The translations under genes and the position numbers were made by a program. From contig NZ_JACJKH010000018.1 in NCBI RefSeq assembly GCF_016900655.1, forward strand, positions 1 through 64,000: a DNA stretch of 64,000 nt. The letters are read 5' to 3'. Shown here in pieces: positions 22,367 to 31,200 of this stretch. Position 1 is the first letter of the stretch; the number at the start of each line of letters is the position of its first letter. This DNA comes from Drancourtella massiliensis (lineage in GTDB: Bacteria; Bacillota; Clostridia; Lachnospirales; Lachnospiraceae). The notes under the pieces are model-generated. The model was given only the letters and a program-made list of their open reading frames with translations. It had not been told where the DNA came from and made no database searches.

Positions 22367-24123
22367 GATTCTTCCTTCTCTTTTTTGCTTTCCGCCAGCC
22401 GGCACACCGCTCTGCCATCCGCCGCATCCAGATACAATACCGCATGTCCCCGCACATCATACACTTTTACGATCCGCAGCAGTTCCGCCGCGGTTTCTCC
22501 GGCTAATCTCTCTGTCACTTCCGGGCAGGCCGAAAGCATCTCCGGGCGGTAGATTCTTGTCTTGCTGTTCTCGTTGATCGCTCCGTAGTAAACGTCAGCC
22601 TCAACCAGATTCTGGAACATGTGGCTTCCATAGGAAAGTTCCGGCCGGTACCCTGCCTTCCCGTACGCCACTTCACAGATAGCTCCGAAACTGCTGATAT
22701 CCGCATAGGAAACCGGAACACCAAGCTCCGGTGACGAAGTCCCGATTCTGCCGGGAGCCAGAAGGAGTGCTTTCTCCTCCGTCTCCTCCAGATAATGATT
22801 AATCTTTCCGATCACATGCCCAACATCCGGTTTCTTCTTATATGGATAGTCATAGTACGCCTGCGGATCCACCCAGACAATATAATCAAGCTTCTGCTCT
22901 TTGGAACGCCGCATGGAAGTCCGCCGCACATCAAACAGGAATTCTCCATCTTTATCTTTCGGGATCTTGACCTGATCCGAAATTCCCGAACGCAGCGGCC
23001 TGCACTGTACAAGGGTTACTTTCCATCCATCTTCCGATGCATTCACGGCAAACTCGATATCCACCGGCTGCCGGTAATTCTCCTCCAGTTTTTTCAGAAG
23101 CGTTTTCATCATCCGGATAAACGTACGGTCTTCCACCAGTCCCTGACAGTCCGCAAAATAGATCTTCCGGTAGTCTCCCCGTCTTGCAAGCAGTTCTTCC
23201 GCATCCGTATCCCGGTCCAGAAGCAGTCGACGATAAGATTTCGGGAAGATATCCAGAAGCTCCGACAGATTTTTCGTACAGATCTTACGGGCATCCAGAT
23301 CGATCACATCCACCTGACGCTGAGAGTACTTGTGCTTCTCCCCTGTCGTTCCCCAGAGATTCCCCTGCGCGCAGTCCAGGCCTACCAGCCGCGGATAATC
23401 CCCCGGTGTCCGGGTTACGGCTCTCGTTCCAAGCCCTGCCACCAGCCGGAGCATCCCTGCTTCCGGATTGATGTGTTCCATCCATTTGTATGGATTGTAG
23501 GAGCATCCCATCCCCGCAGCAGCCGGAAAATACAGACTTCCGATCTGTGTCCCCGCTGCCTTTTGAATCAGAAGCCCCATCTGCTCTTCCTGATCTTTCC
23601 GATGCCATTTCTTCCGGTATTCCACCGCTTCCTGATTCTTCACACTGTCGTAGACTCTTGAAACCGCGTTCAGCATTTCCCGGATCCGCTCTTCTTCTGT
23701 CCCCTGATTCGAGCAGAAAACGGACTCATACTTTCCAAAAAAAGCATTGTCATACCCGTCTTCCATCAGGCTGCTGGAACGGACGATATACGGTGCTCCG
23801 TTAAAATAATTCAGGATCCTCTCAAACTCTCCCCGGAACGTTTCGACCGTTTTTCCGTCCCGTACCTGGCAGAAAATCTCCGTTCCCACAAACCAGGAGG
23901 GACAGCGCTCCCACCGGTCTGCATACTCGCCAAGAAGTGTCTCCATCATCTTCTCCACCAGGACAAATCCGCATGCCTTCCCGCCGATCACTCCGCCTCC
24001 TGTCTTATGATCAGAAATCCTCTGAAAATCTTCCTCTTCAAAATATGTGAGGATTGTTCTCGCAAGTCTCGGATCCTGCGTCATCATTTCGCGGCAAAGC
24101 TCCCTCTTTTTTTCCTCTTCCAT
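22363..24123 (-). CDS. Stand-alone PPDK/PEP-synthase N-terminal (PEP/pyruvate-binding) domain protein
   Basis: This 586-aa protein contains the ATP-grasp-like PEP/pyruvate-binding domain (PF01326 type). It shows a glycine loop GGGVIGGKACGFVLVEKMM (about 42-60), IVRSSSLMEDGYDNAFFGKY (about 113-132) and the metal/nucleotide region DIEFAVNASEDGWKVTLVQCRPL (about 330-352). It lacks the phosphohistidine swivelling domain and the PEP TIM barrel of PPDK or PEP synthase, so it cannot perform the full reaction alone. The C-terminal 220 residues are not recognised. It is coupled to a LysR gene. A phosphotransfer or nucleotide-dependent role is plausible but unproven. Confidence 0.75.
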   Translation of the reverse strand: MEEEKKRELCREMMTQDPRLARTILTYFEEEDFQRISDHKTGGGVIGGKACGFVLVEKMMETLLGEYADRWERCPSWFVGTEIFCQVRDGKTVETFRGEFERILNYFNGAPYIVRSSSLMEDGYDNAFFGKYESVFCSNQGTEEERIREMLNAVSRVYDSVKNQEAVEYRKKWHRKDQEEQMGLLIQKAAGTQIGSLYFPAAAGMGCSYNPYKWMEHINPEAGMLRLVAGLGTRAVTRTPGDYPRLVGLDCAQGNLWGTTGEKHKYSQRQVDVIDLDARKICTKNLSELLDIFPKSYRRLLLDRDTDAEELLARRGDYRKIYFADCQGLVEDRTFIRMMKTLLKKLEENYRQPVDIEFAVNASEDGWKVTLVQCRPLRSGISDQVKIPKDKDGEFLFDVRRTSMRRSKEQKLDYIVWVDPQAYYDYPYKKKPDVGHVIGKINHYLEETEEKALLLAPGRIGTSSPELGVPVSYADISSFGAICEVAYGKAGYRPELSYGSHMFQNLVEADVYYGAINENSKTRIYRPEMLSACPEVTERLAGETAAELLRIVKVYDVRGHAVLYLDAADGRAVCRLAESKKEKEES

Positions 24124-24395
24124 AATTCCTCATCCTCTCTGCTCTTCTACTTAAAAGTTTATCCCCTGACATCTCCGATTTCAAATACAGCTCGTCTATA
24201 GTCTCTATAACTGTTTATTTATATCATAGCTGTTTTGTCTAATTATTTCAAAATATTTTTGATTTTTTTGTCTATTTTTTCGATTATTCTATGGACTGCT
24301 ATAGATTTTCTTTTATAAAATTTATACAAATATAAATATTTGTTTTTTCTCCCGGCCATTTCTATAATGAGGGCAGAGCAAGGAGGAAAACGATC

Positions 24396-25688
24396 ATGAC
24401 ATCTCTCAGAGCACTCTCCAAAGATAAACTGACGGATCTTCAGTCTGCACTTTGGAATGAATACAGACAGGAACAGGCGAAGGGACTTCTTTTAAATATG
24501 TCCCGCGGAAAGCCGGCCCCGGATCAGCTGGATCTTTCCATGGATCTTCTCCGGCTCCCTGATTCCTGTACATTGGAAGACGGCACCGATGCCAGAAACT
24601 ATGGGATCCTTCAGGGCATCCCCGAATGCCGGAAGCTGTTCGGGAATCTGCTCGGTATACCGGCAGATCAGATTATTATGGGAGGAAATGCCAGCTTAAA
24701 TCTCATGTTTGATACAATGGCTTTCCTGTTTTTGTTCGGCACAGGCGGAAACAGGCCGTGGGCCGATTATCGGGCCGAAGGACGTACCGTCAAATTTTTA
24801 TGCCCGGTTCCAGGCTACGACCGCCACTTCCGGATCTGCGAAGAACTTGGCATCGAAATGATCCCTGTCCGGCTTCTGGAAGACGGCCCGGATATGAACC
24901 AGGTGAAAGAACTGGTCAAAAACGACGAGCAGATCAAGGGCATCTGGTGTGTCCCGCTGCACTCCAACCCGCAGGGTGTCTGCTACAGCGATGCTGTGGT
25001 AGAGGAACTTGCTTCCATGGAAACAGCCGCGGATGATTTCCGGATTTTCTGGGACAACGCGTACGGAATCCACCATATATACGAAGAGGTACCGCTGAAA
25101 GATATCCTTACAGCCTGTGAAAAGGCCGGCCATCCAAACCGGTGCTACTATTTTTTCTCTACCTCAAAAATTACCTTTTCGGGAGCCGGTGTTTCTCTGA
25201 TCGCCGCAAGTCCGGACAATATAAAAGAGCTTCTGGGCCATATGTCCGCCCAGACGATCAGCCATGACAAGCTGAATCAGCTCCGGCATGTTCAGTTTTT
25301 CGGTACGCCGGAAAAGATTCTGATTCATATGCAGAAACTTGCTGATCTTCTGCGCCCCAAATTTGATATCGTCCTTCAGAAACTGGAGGAAGGTATCGGT
25401 CAGGATTCTTCCATTGCATTCTGGAGCCATCCGAAAGGAGGCTACTTCATCTCCCTGAATGTCTCCGACGGATGCGCAAAACGGACGGTCGAGCTTGCCG
25501 GGCAGGCCGGAGTCACGTTGACAGCAGCCGGCGCCTCTTATCCATACGGAAAGGACCCTGATGACAGCAATATCCGTATTGCCCCGTCTTACCCTTCCGA
25601 AGAAGAACTGGCACAGGCCATGGACATCTTGATTCTATGTATAAAAATCGCATATCTTGAAAAACTGCTGGGGAACCAGCCAAAATAG
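24396..25688 (+). CDS. Aspartate aminotransferase, class Ic (MocR-like fold-type I)
   Basis: This 430-aa PLP enzyme resembles the subgroup Ic aspartate aminotransferases (PF12897) rather than classical AspC. Motifs seen are YGILQGIPECRKLFG, GYDRHFRICEELGIEMIPV, the cofactor Asp in IFWDNAYGIHH, and the PLP Lys in YFFSTSKITFSGAG. It would interconvert aspartate/2-oxoglutarate and oxaloacetate/glutamate. It starts 20 nt after GGAGG and is followed 30 nt later by glutamate dehydrogenase on the same strand. The pair can deaminate aspartate to ammonia and oxaloacetate with NAD as acceptor. It is divergent from the PPDK-like/LysR operon. Confidence 0.88.
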   Translation: MTSLRALSKDKLTDLQSALWNEYRQEQAKGLLLNMSRGKPAPDQLDLSMDLLRLPDSCTLEDGTDARNYGILQGIPECRKLFGNLLGIPADQIIMGGNASLNLMFDTMAFLFLFGTGGNRPWADYRAEGRTVKFLCPVPGYDRHFRICEELGIEMIPVRLLEDGPDMNQVKELVKNDEQIKGIWCVPLHSNPQGVCYSDAVVEELASMETAADDFRIFWDNAYGIHHIYEEVPLKDILTACEKAGHPNRCYYFFSTSKITFSGAGVSLIAASPDNIKELLGHMSAQTISHDKLNQLRHVQFFGTPEKILIHMQKLADLLRPKFDIVLQKLEEGIGQDSSIAFWSHPKGGYFISLNVSDGCAKRTVELAGQAGVTLTAAGASYPYGKDPDDSNIRIAPSYPSEEELAQAMDILILCIKIAYLEKLLGNQPK

Positions 25689-25717
25689 AAAGGTCATCAA
25701 AAAGGAGAAATGTAATC

Positions 25718-26980
25718 ATGAAACAGAGCTACAATCCGTATGACAATGTACTGAAGGTAGTACAGGACGCAGCTGCCATTCTTGGATACAATGACAGCGA
25801 CATTGAAGCAATCAAGTATCCGGAGCGGGAACTGAAGGTTTCCATTCCGGTCCGGATGGATGACGGGACGACACATGTATTCCAGGGGTACAGGATCCAA
25901 CACTCCACTTCCAGAGGTCCTGCAAAAGGAGGCATTCGTTTCCATCCGGACGTCAATGCAGACGAAGTACGCGCGCTCGCTGCATGGATGACTTTTAAAT
26001 GCGCTGTTGTCAACATCCCGTACGGCGGCGGCAAAGGCGGCGTTGTCTGTGATCCATCCAAACTTTCCGAAAACGAAATCCGGGCTATCACAAGACGTTA
26101 TACCGCAGCAATCGCTCCGCTGATCGGACCGGAACAGGATATTCCGGCACCGGATGTAGGAACAAATGCCGCTGTCATGGGATGGATCATGGATACTTAC
26201 AGCATGCTCAAAGGCCACTGTATTCATGGTGTTGTCACCGGAAAACCGCTGGAACTGGGCGGAGCTCTTGGACGAAACGAAGCTACCGGACGCGGCGTTA
26301 TGTTTACAACCTTAAATATCCTGAAAAAACTTGGCATCCCTTCTGAAGGTACAACGGTTGCTGTACAGGGTGCCGGAAATGTGGGAAGTGTTTCTGCCAA
26401 ACTGCTTCATGAAGCAGGATTAAAGGTCGTAGCCATCAGCGACGTTTCCGGCGGCATCTACAATCCGGACGGTCTGGACATTCCGGCCATTTTATCCTAC
26501 CTGGCCGCAGACCGCAGAAATCTCTTAAAAGATTTCAATGAGGATGGTACCACCCACATCTCCAACGAGGAGCTTCTGGAGCTCCCGGTCACCGTCCTGG
26601 TACCGGCCGCTCTGGAAAACCAGATCAATGCAGGAAACGCCGGAAAAATACAGGCAAAGCTTATTGTGGAGGCTGCCAACGGGCCAACCACCTCTGAGGC
26701 GGATGAAATCCTTGCAAAACGGGGAATTGAAGTGGTTCCGGACATCCTTGCCAACGCAGGCGGTGTTGTTGTCTCCTACTTCGAGTGGGTGCAGAACATT
26801 CAGTCCGTCAGCTGGACCGAGGACGAAGTCAACAAGAAACTCAAAGATATCATGGACGCAGCCTTTGAATCCGTATGGGATCTGACACAGGAAAAGCATA
26901 CCACACTCCGTATGGGCGCTTATCTGATCGCATTGAAACGTGTTGTGGATGCGAAATCCGCAAGAGCAATCTGGCCGTAA
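25718..26980 (+). CDS. gdh: NAD(P)-dependent glutamate dehydrogenase
   Basis: This 420-aa member of the Glu/Leu/Phe/Val dehydrogenase family has the length of hexameric clostridial catabolic GDHs. The catalytic Lys segment is in GGGKGGVVCDPSKLS, the substrate-binding region in GPAKGGIRFHPDV, and the Rossmann loop is GAGNVGS near residue 220. AAAGGAGAAATGTAATC precedes ATG. Together with the upstream aminotransferase it provides net amino-acid deamination. A GC-rich terminator follows within 50 nt. Confidence 0.95.
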   Translation: MKQSYNPYDNVLKVVQDAAAILGYNDSDIEAIKYPERELKVSIPVRMDDGTTHVFQGYRIQHSTSRGPAKGGIRFHPDVNADEVRALAAWMTFKCAVVNIPYGGGKGGVVCDPSKLSENEIRAITRRYTAAIAPLIGPEQDIPAPDVGTNAAVMGWIMDTYSMLKGHCIHGVVTGKPLELGGALGRNEATGRGVMFTTLNILKKLGIPSEGTTVAVQGAGNVGSVSAKLLHEAGLKVVAISDVSGGIYNPDGLDIPAILSYLAADRRNLLKDFNEDGTTHISNEELLELPVTVLVPAALENQINAGNAGKIQAKLIVEAANGPTTSEADEILAKRGIEVVPDILANAGGVVVSYFEWVQNIQSVSWTEDEVNKKLKDIMDAAFESVWDLTQEKHTTLRMGAYLIALKRVVDAKSARAIWP

Positions 26981-27027
26981 AAAAAGCAAAATCCTCCAGA
27001 AAAGTGGAACATATAACTTTTTACATA

Positions 27028-27059
27028 AACAGGCGCATATATAACTGCGCCTGTTTTTT
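27028..27059 (+). terminator. Terminator of the aminotransferase-gdh operon
   Basis: ACAGGCGCA/TGCGCCTGT with an 8-nt loop is followed by TTTTTTC. It isolates gdh from the riboswitch-controlled operon downstream. Confidence 0.88.
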
Positions 27060-27124
27060 CTTCCATTTCCCGCTTTCTTCTGCTATACTTATTCTGCATT
27101 TATACAATCGGGCTATTTGCCCGG

Positions 27125-27159
27125 ACTGGTTCGTGAACTTCCCAGTATAAAAAACCAAG
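27125..27159 (+). ncRNA. preQ1-I riboswitch
   Basis: The 35-nt stretch has the class I preQ1 architecture. A short P1 helix ACTGG/CCAGT encloses a pyrimidine-rich loop (TTCGTGAACTTC), followed by the diagnostic A-rich tail TATAAAAAACCAAG, which folds back as a pseudoknot. It sits 37 nt upstream of the nucleoside hydrolase start. No clear terminator follows, so control is probably at translation or by an unseen attenuator. Its presence points to a queuosine-precursor function for the next three genes. Confidence 0.85.
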
Positions 27160-27195
27160 TATCTCAAAATTCAAAAAAACAAAGGAGATTGGAGA

Positions 27196-28206
27196 ATGAA
27201 TGCAAGAAAAGTAATTCTGGACTGCGATCCGGGAATCGATGACGCACTGGCGCTCATGCTGGCTCTTTCCCTTCCAGGACTTGACGTCATCGGGATCACA
27301 GTTGTCTGCGGGAATGTTCCCGTCGAAAAAGGCGTGAAAAACGCACTGAAAATCCTTGAACTGATGAACAGAACAGAGATCCCTGTCTATGCAGGTGAGG
27401 CAAAGCCTCTTGTAAGGCCATACGTAGACGCGATGGATACCCACGGCGGGGACGGTCTCGGAGAATCCGCTTTTCCGGATCCGGCAGGTTCCCCGGCCGA
27501 AGCCGACGCAGTTTCTTATCTTTCTGATGTGCTTTTATCAGAGGAACAGGTTTCTGTCATTGCGCTTGGCCCGCTGACAAATCTGGCCCGGCTTCTGGAA
27601 CGGTCTCCGGAAGCATTTGTCCGGATACAGGAGCTTGTCTCCATGGGAGGCACTTACAAATCACACGGGAACTGTTCTCCTGTGGCGGAGTACAACTACT
27701 GGTGTGATCCGGATGCCGCCGCAAAGGTCTTTGAAGCATATGCTTCCTTGCCGGTACTGTCCGGGAAGAACATTCATATGATCGGACTCGACGTCACCCG
27801 GAAGATCGTCCTGACTCCAAACCTGATCGAGTACATGAAACGGCTTCATCCGTTCCTTGGCGGAAAAATCGAAGCGATCACCCGGTTTTATCTGGACTTC
27901 CACTGGGAGCAGGAAGGCATCATCGGATGCGTCATCAACGACCCGCTTGCTGTCGCCTATTTTGCCGATCATTCCATCTGCAGCGGCTTTGACGCCTATA
28001 CAGCAGTGGAAACCGGAGGAATCAGCTACGGACAGACTCTGGTGGATGCCTGCGAATTCTGGAAAAAGCCGCACAACAGCCACATCCTGACCGAAACGGA
28101 TCCGTACCGTTTCTGGCTTTTGTTCTGCTGCCGGGTGCTTGGCGCAGACGAAACGGCTGTCCGTCACATGCTTTCCCAGATTCTGACAGAGGAGGTGACG
28201 GCATGA
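27196..28206 (+). CDS. queK: Nucleoside hydrolase, probable queuosine hydrolase
   Basis: This 336-aa inosine-uridine-type nucleoside hydrolase has the calcium-binding Asp cluster LDCDPGIDDALAL near residue 10, the central VIALGPLTNLARLLE stretch, and the C-terminal ligand Asp in CVINDPLAV. In gut Clostridia a member of this family releases queuine from queuosine (QueK). Here the upstream preQ1-I riboswitch and the ATGA-overlapping ECF and radical SAM genes support that role over generic purine salvage. The specific assignment is by context plus published Clostridioides work, not by residues. GGAGATTGGAGA precedes the start. Confidence 0.78.
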   Translation: MNARKVILDCDPGIDDALALMLALSLPGLDVIGITVVCGNVPVEKGVKNALKILELMNRTEIPVYAGEAKPLVRPYVDAMDTHGGDGLGESAFPDPAGSPAEADAVSYLSDVLLSEEQVSVIALGPLTNLARLLERSPEAFVRIQELVSMGGTYKSHGNCSPVAEYNYWCDPDAAAKVFEAYASLPVLSGKNIHMIGLDVTRKIVLTPNLIEYMKRLHPFLGGKIEAITRFYLDFHWEQEGIIGCVINDPLAVAYFADHSICSGFDAYTAVETGGISYGQTLVDACEFWKKPHNSHILTETDPYRFWLLFCCRVLGADETAVRHMLSQILTEEVTA

Positions 28207-28796
28207 AATTTCCCAAAAAACTGACTGTACTACAGATGTGCTTCCTTGCTCTGGCTGCCGTATTAAACATTGCCGGGGCAAATATCGCGCTTCTGCTTAG
28301 AATCCCTCTGTACCTGGATACCCTCGGCACCTTTTTGTCGGCTATGTTGTTCGGCCCGTTTTACGGAATGATCCCGGGACTGTTAAGCGGGCTTCTGACC
28401 GGATTCACCACAGATATCTATTCCCTGTTTTATCTCCCGGTTCAGCTGGTCACCGCTCTTGCGGCCGGATTCCTCTTTTACGAGAAAGCTTTCAAAACGG
28501 GAAAATACCGGATTCTACTGTACGCTGCGGCAGTGACGGTCCCTGGAACGATTGTTTCCGCTTCCATCACCGCATTTCTGTTCGGCGGAATTACGTCCTC
28601 CGGTTCTTCTATCCTCGTACAGCTTTTGCACCATACAGGGCTGAATCTGACGGCAAGCGTGTTCTGTGTGCAGCTTCTGACGGATTATCTGGACCGGGCT
28701 GTCATGTTATGCCTGTCTGTACTGGTACTTGGAGTGCTGCCAACTTCCATGCTGGCAGTACTAAAGAAAGGACAAAGAAATTATGGATCGTTATAG
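28203..28796 (+). CDS. qrtT: ECF transporter S component, probable queuosine/queuine uptake
   Basis: This 197-aa membrane protein has six hydrophobic segments and the S-component N-terminal pattern (LRIPLYLDTLGTFLSAMLFG, then GMIPGLLSGLLTG). S components bind the vitamin and use a shared EcfA-A'-T module encoded elsewhere. It overlaps the nucleoside hydrolase by 4 nt (ATGA) and the radical SAM gene by 14 nt, so it is translated as part of one unit under the preQ1 riboswitch. Queuine or queuosine is the inferred substrate; a different deazapurine or base cannot be excluded. Confidence 0.75.
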   Translation: MKFPKKLTVLQMCFLALAAVLNIAGANIALLLRIPLYLDTLGTFLSAMLFGPFYGMIPGLLSGLLTGFTTDIYSLFYLPVQLVTALAAGFLFYEKAFKTGKYRILLYAAAVTVPGTIVSASITAFLFGGITSSGSSILVQLLHHTGLNLTASVFCVQLLTDYLDRAVMLCLSVLVLGVLPTSMLAVLKKGQRNYGSL

Positions 28797-29472
28797 TAAA
28801 ATTACCAATAAAAACCAGCGAGAAATCGTCCTGCTGAAAGCCTATCCATGCGTCTGGGGCAAATGCCGGTTCTGCGATTACATCGATGACAATTCCAGAG
28901 ACAAAGAAGGCATGCTCGCATTGAACCGTGAAGTGCTCTCCCACGTCACCGGAGAATTCGGTGTTCTGGAAGTCATCAATTCCGGAAGCTGCTTTGAACT
29001 TCCAAAAGAGACGCTGGAGGATATCCGAAACATCGTCCGGGAAAAGAACATCCGAAAGCTCTTTTTTGAGGCCCACTGGATCTACCGGAAGCGTCTGGAT
29101 GAAATGCGGGAATTCTTTGGAATCCAGATCGTCTACAAAACCGGTGCCGAAACCTTTGATTACGACTTCAGAGAACATTACCTGAATAAACATGCGGACT
29201 TTCAGGATGCCGAAGAGCTGAGCCGCTACTTTGACTCCCCGTGCCTGATGGTAGGAATCAAAGGCCAGACAAAAGAGATGATCCGAAACGATATTGCGCT
29301 TTTAAAGCGTTACTTCAAACTCGGTACCATCAACGTCTTCACCAACAATACGACGGATGTCAAACGGGATGAGGACCTGGTTAAATGGTTTCTGGAAGAA
29401 TTCCGGTATCTGGAAGAAGACCCTTCCATAGAAGTGCTGTATGAAAATACCGACTTTGGTGTCGGAGACTGA
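28783..29472 (+). CDS. queL: Radical SAM enzyme, probable queuine lyase
   Basis: This compact 229-aa radical SAM protein carries an unusual cluster motif in YPCVWGKCRFCDY near residue 23, spaced C-x4-C-x2-C rather than the canonical C-x3-C-x2-C. A small radical SAM subgroup in Clostridioides (QueL) converts queuine to preQ1. The operon partners (nucleoside hydrolase, ECF S component) and the preQ1-I riboswitch match that pathway exactly. AAAGGA lies upstream within the qrtT gene and the start overlaps qrtT by 14 nt. The product preQ1 would be the riboswitch ligand and the TGT substrate. Confidence 0.78.
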   Translation: MDRYSKITNKNQREIVLLKAYPCVWGKCRFCDYIDDNSRDKEGMLALNREVLSHVTGEFGVLEVINSGSCFELPKETLEDIRNIVREKNIRKLFFEAHWIYRKRLDEMREFFGIQIVYKTGAETFDYDFREHYLNKHADFQDAEELSRYFDSPCLMVGIKGQTKEMIRNDIALLKRYFKLGTINVFTNNTTDVKRDEDLVKWFLEEFRYLEEDPSIEVLYENTDFGVGD

Positions 29473-29505
29473 TAAAAGGCTGCGCGGCGTGCGCAGCCTT
29501 CTTTT
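29473..29505. terminator. Terminator after queL, shared with the convergent WYL gene
   Basis: AAAAGGCTGCGC/GCGCAGCCTT with a 5-nt loop is followed by CTTTT on plus and TTTTAT on minus. Confidence 0.82.
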
Positions 29506-29538
29506 ATGGCTGGATGGTACGGATATCATTTTCCCGAT

Positions 29539-30537
29539 CTACTTTGCATACATTTCCATCACTTTCCCGATCTCCCGCTTCATCTCTTCTTTGACCCACT
29601 CCGGCCCCAGAATTTCCACCCCCTTGCCGAGTGCAAAAATCCATCCGAAAAACTGGCTGCTGACATTGACATCTACGGAAACCGTAAAGTATCCTTCCTG
29701 TCCCGGTACCATCATGACCTCTTTTCCAAACCGGTCAATAATGACTCCCGCAAGATCATTTCTGACCCGAAGTCTTACTTTCTCCTCTTTTCCCCCAAAC
29801 ATTCCAAAACTTTTCCTTGAATAGGATGCCAGATCCAGCTTCTGGTAGATCTCCCCTCCTTCTCTTTGTTCTTCCATCATCTGAATATGGAGCATCTTAT
29901 CCACACGGTAATGCTTGATCTTTTCCGCTCCCGAATCATAGGCAATCAGGTAATAGTTCTCCGCGTCCCAGGACAGTCCCCACGGACTGACACAATAGTA
30001 TTCTCCGCCCCGGCGCAGCTCCATTTCCTTTTTTGTATTCCATTGGTAATAGTGAAAACGGATCTTCCGGTTCTCAGCAATCGCATGATGAATCTCATCC
30101 ACATTATAATAGATACTTTCATTCATCGTCTTGATCCGCCCGGATACGTGGACCTGACGCTGAAGCTTTCGCGCGTCATATTCGCTCACAAAACTTTCCA
30201 GCTTTTTGATCAGTTCCCGTGATTTCCGTGCTGTAATAAATTTCGAGGACTGAATTGCGTCTACGAGAAGTTTCATCTCCGGAAGTTCAAACTGCCGGTC
30301 CACCACGTGATAGTGGTAGGACTTGCCGACCTGTTCCCCTTCCACTTCGATCCCAAGCTTCTCCAGATCTTTCAGATCTGTATAGATACTCTTCCGTTCC
30401 GCCGTCACTTCATACCGTTCCAGCTCCCTCAGGATCTCCGGCATTGTAATATAATGTTCTTCATCGGTTTTTTCCAGCATGATTTTCGCGAGGTAATATA
30501 ACTTAAACTTCTGGTTCATTCCTCTTGGCATCCTCAT
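29539..30537 (-). CDS. WYL-domain transcriptional regulator
   Basis: This 332-aa regulator has an N-terminal winged HTH (ITMPEILRELERYEVTAERK, about 30-50). A central WYL domain binds ligand through an SH3-like barrel (core region GEYYCVSPWGLSWDAENYYL, about 178-197), and a WCX-type C-terminal extension follows (KVRLRVRNDLAGVIIDRFG onward). Such proteins often sense nucleotides or DNA damage products. It is convergent with the queuine operon and upstream of nothing obvious except the divergent-looking HIRAN gene on the same strand. The target is unknown. Confidence 0.9.
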   Translation of the reverse strand: MRMPRGMNQKFKLYYLAKIMLEKTDEEHYITMPEILRELERYEVTAERKSIYTDLKDLEKLGIEVEGEQVGKSYHYHVVDRQFELPEMKLLVDAIQSSKFITARKSRELIKKLESFVSEYDARKLQRQVHVSGRIKTMNESIYYNVDEIHHAIAENRKIRFHYYQWNTKKEMELRRGGEYYCVSPWGLSWDAENYYLIAYDSGAEKIKHYRVDKMLHIQMMEEQREGGEIYQKLDLASYSRKSFGMFGGKEEKVRLRVRNDLAGVIIDRFGKEVMMVPGQEGYFTVSVDVNVSSQFFGWIFALGKGVEILGPEWVKEEMKREIGKVMEMYAK

Positions 30538-30549
30538 TTTCCTCCGGCC

Positions 30550-30924
30550 TTATGGTATATGTACCAGTATATCACAACCTTCCTCTGCTCCGCCCGGTTC
30601 TTCTTTCTTTTTCTTTCCGTCATTCAGATCCTTTTTTCGGATTTTGCAGATGACTCCGTTATGGAGCACGTATACCACCTTGGCAGATGCTGTTTCTCCG
30701 ATCTTGTCATAAATTCTTCCCGCACTCATACTTTCTCCAAAAACCGTGTACGGGCTGTTCGCCACATAACCGATCTTGCCAATCCCCTTAATCTCTGCCC
30801 GGATTGCTTCTTTATCATATTCATTGTCCGGTTCTTTGATAAGTTCGATTTTCATTCCCGGTTTCAGGAAATCCTGTCCAAAATAGTATTTCATCCCCGT
30901 AATTGTAATATAGACTTTTCCCAT
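30550..30924 (-). CDS. HIRAN-domain protein
   Basis: This 124-aa protein consists of a HIRAN domain: VYITITGMKYYFGQDFL at the N-terminus, LIKEPDNEYDKEAIRAEI about 30-47 and KIGYVANSPYTVF about 50-62. A Lys/Glu-rich tail follows. HIRAN domains bind DNA ends or 3' termini in eukaryotic helicases; stand-alone bacterial copies are of unknown function and may be linked to DNA repair or restriction. It starts 3 nt after the stop of a 33-codon ORF, whose end supplies its Shine-Dalgarno (GGAGGAATAAAG), so the two are coupled. The regulator gene follows 12 nt later. Confidence 0.85.
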   Translation of the reverse strand: MGKVYITITGMKYYFGQDFLKPGMKIELIKEPDNEYDKEAIRAEIKGIGKIGYVANSPYTVFGESMSAGRIYDKIGETASAKVVYVLHNGVICKIRKKDLNDGKKKKEEPGGAEEGCDILVHIP

Positions 30925-30926
30925 CT

Positions 30927-31028
30927 TTATTCCTCCATATAATCGTAGTACTCTCTTTCGCTGGCGAAGAGAATGTAGCGCCCTTCAACCAGTCCCATAT
31001 ACCCTTTGTCCGTAACATATCCTTTCAT
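30927..31028 (-). CDS. 33-aa small protein upstream of HIRAN gene
   Basis: An ORF of 33 codons runs from the ATG at 31028 to the TAA at 30929. It begins MKGYVTDKGYMGLVEGRYIL and ends FASEREYYDYMEE. It has GGGAG upstream, strongly protein-like composition (aromatic and Gly-rich, acidic end), and its stop codon overlaps the ribosome-binding region of the HIRAN gene. I recall similar MGxVxGxYxLF micropeptides in Lachnospiraceae, but no function is known. It may be a real small protein or a translational-coupling leader. Confidence 0.6.
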   Translation of the reverse strand: MKGYVTDKGYMGLVEGRYILFASEREYYDYMEE

Positions 31029-31200
31029 ATGTTTCACTCCCTTCACCTTTTCTTTTTCTGATTTTATCTTAGCCCTCATGGTGTCCAATAAAAACGACTG
31101 TATAAAAAGAATCAGAAAAAGATTGCAATTTGCCGCGTTTCTGCTTATCCTATTATATGGAAGTAAACATAATGAGATCTTAAGAAGCGAGGTATGTAAA

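Noticed and set aside
31006-31200. 65-codon extension upstream of purC
   Set aside because: It is unrelated to SAICAR synthase, has no RBS, and overlaps the likely promoter.
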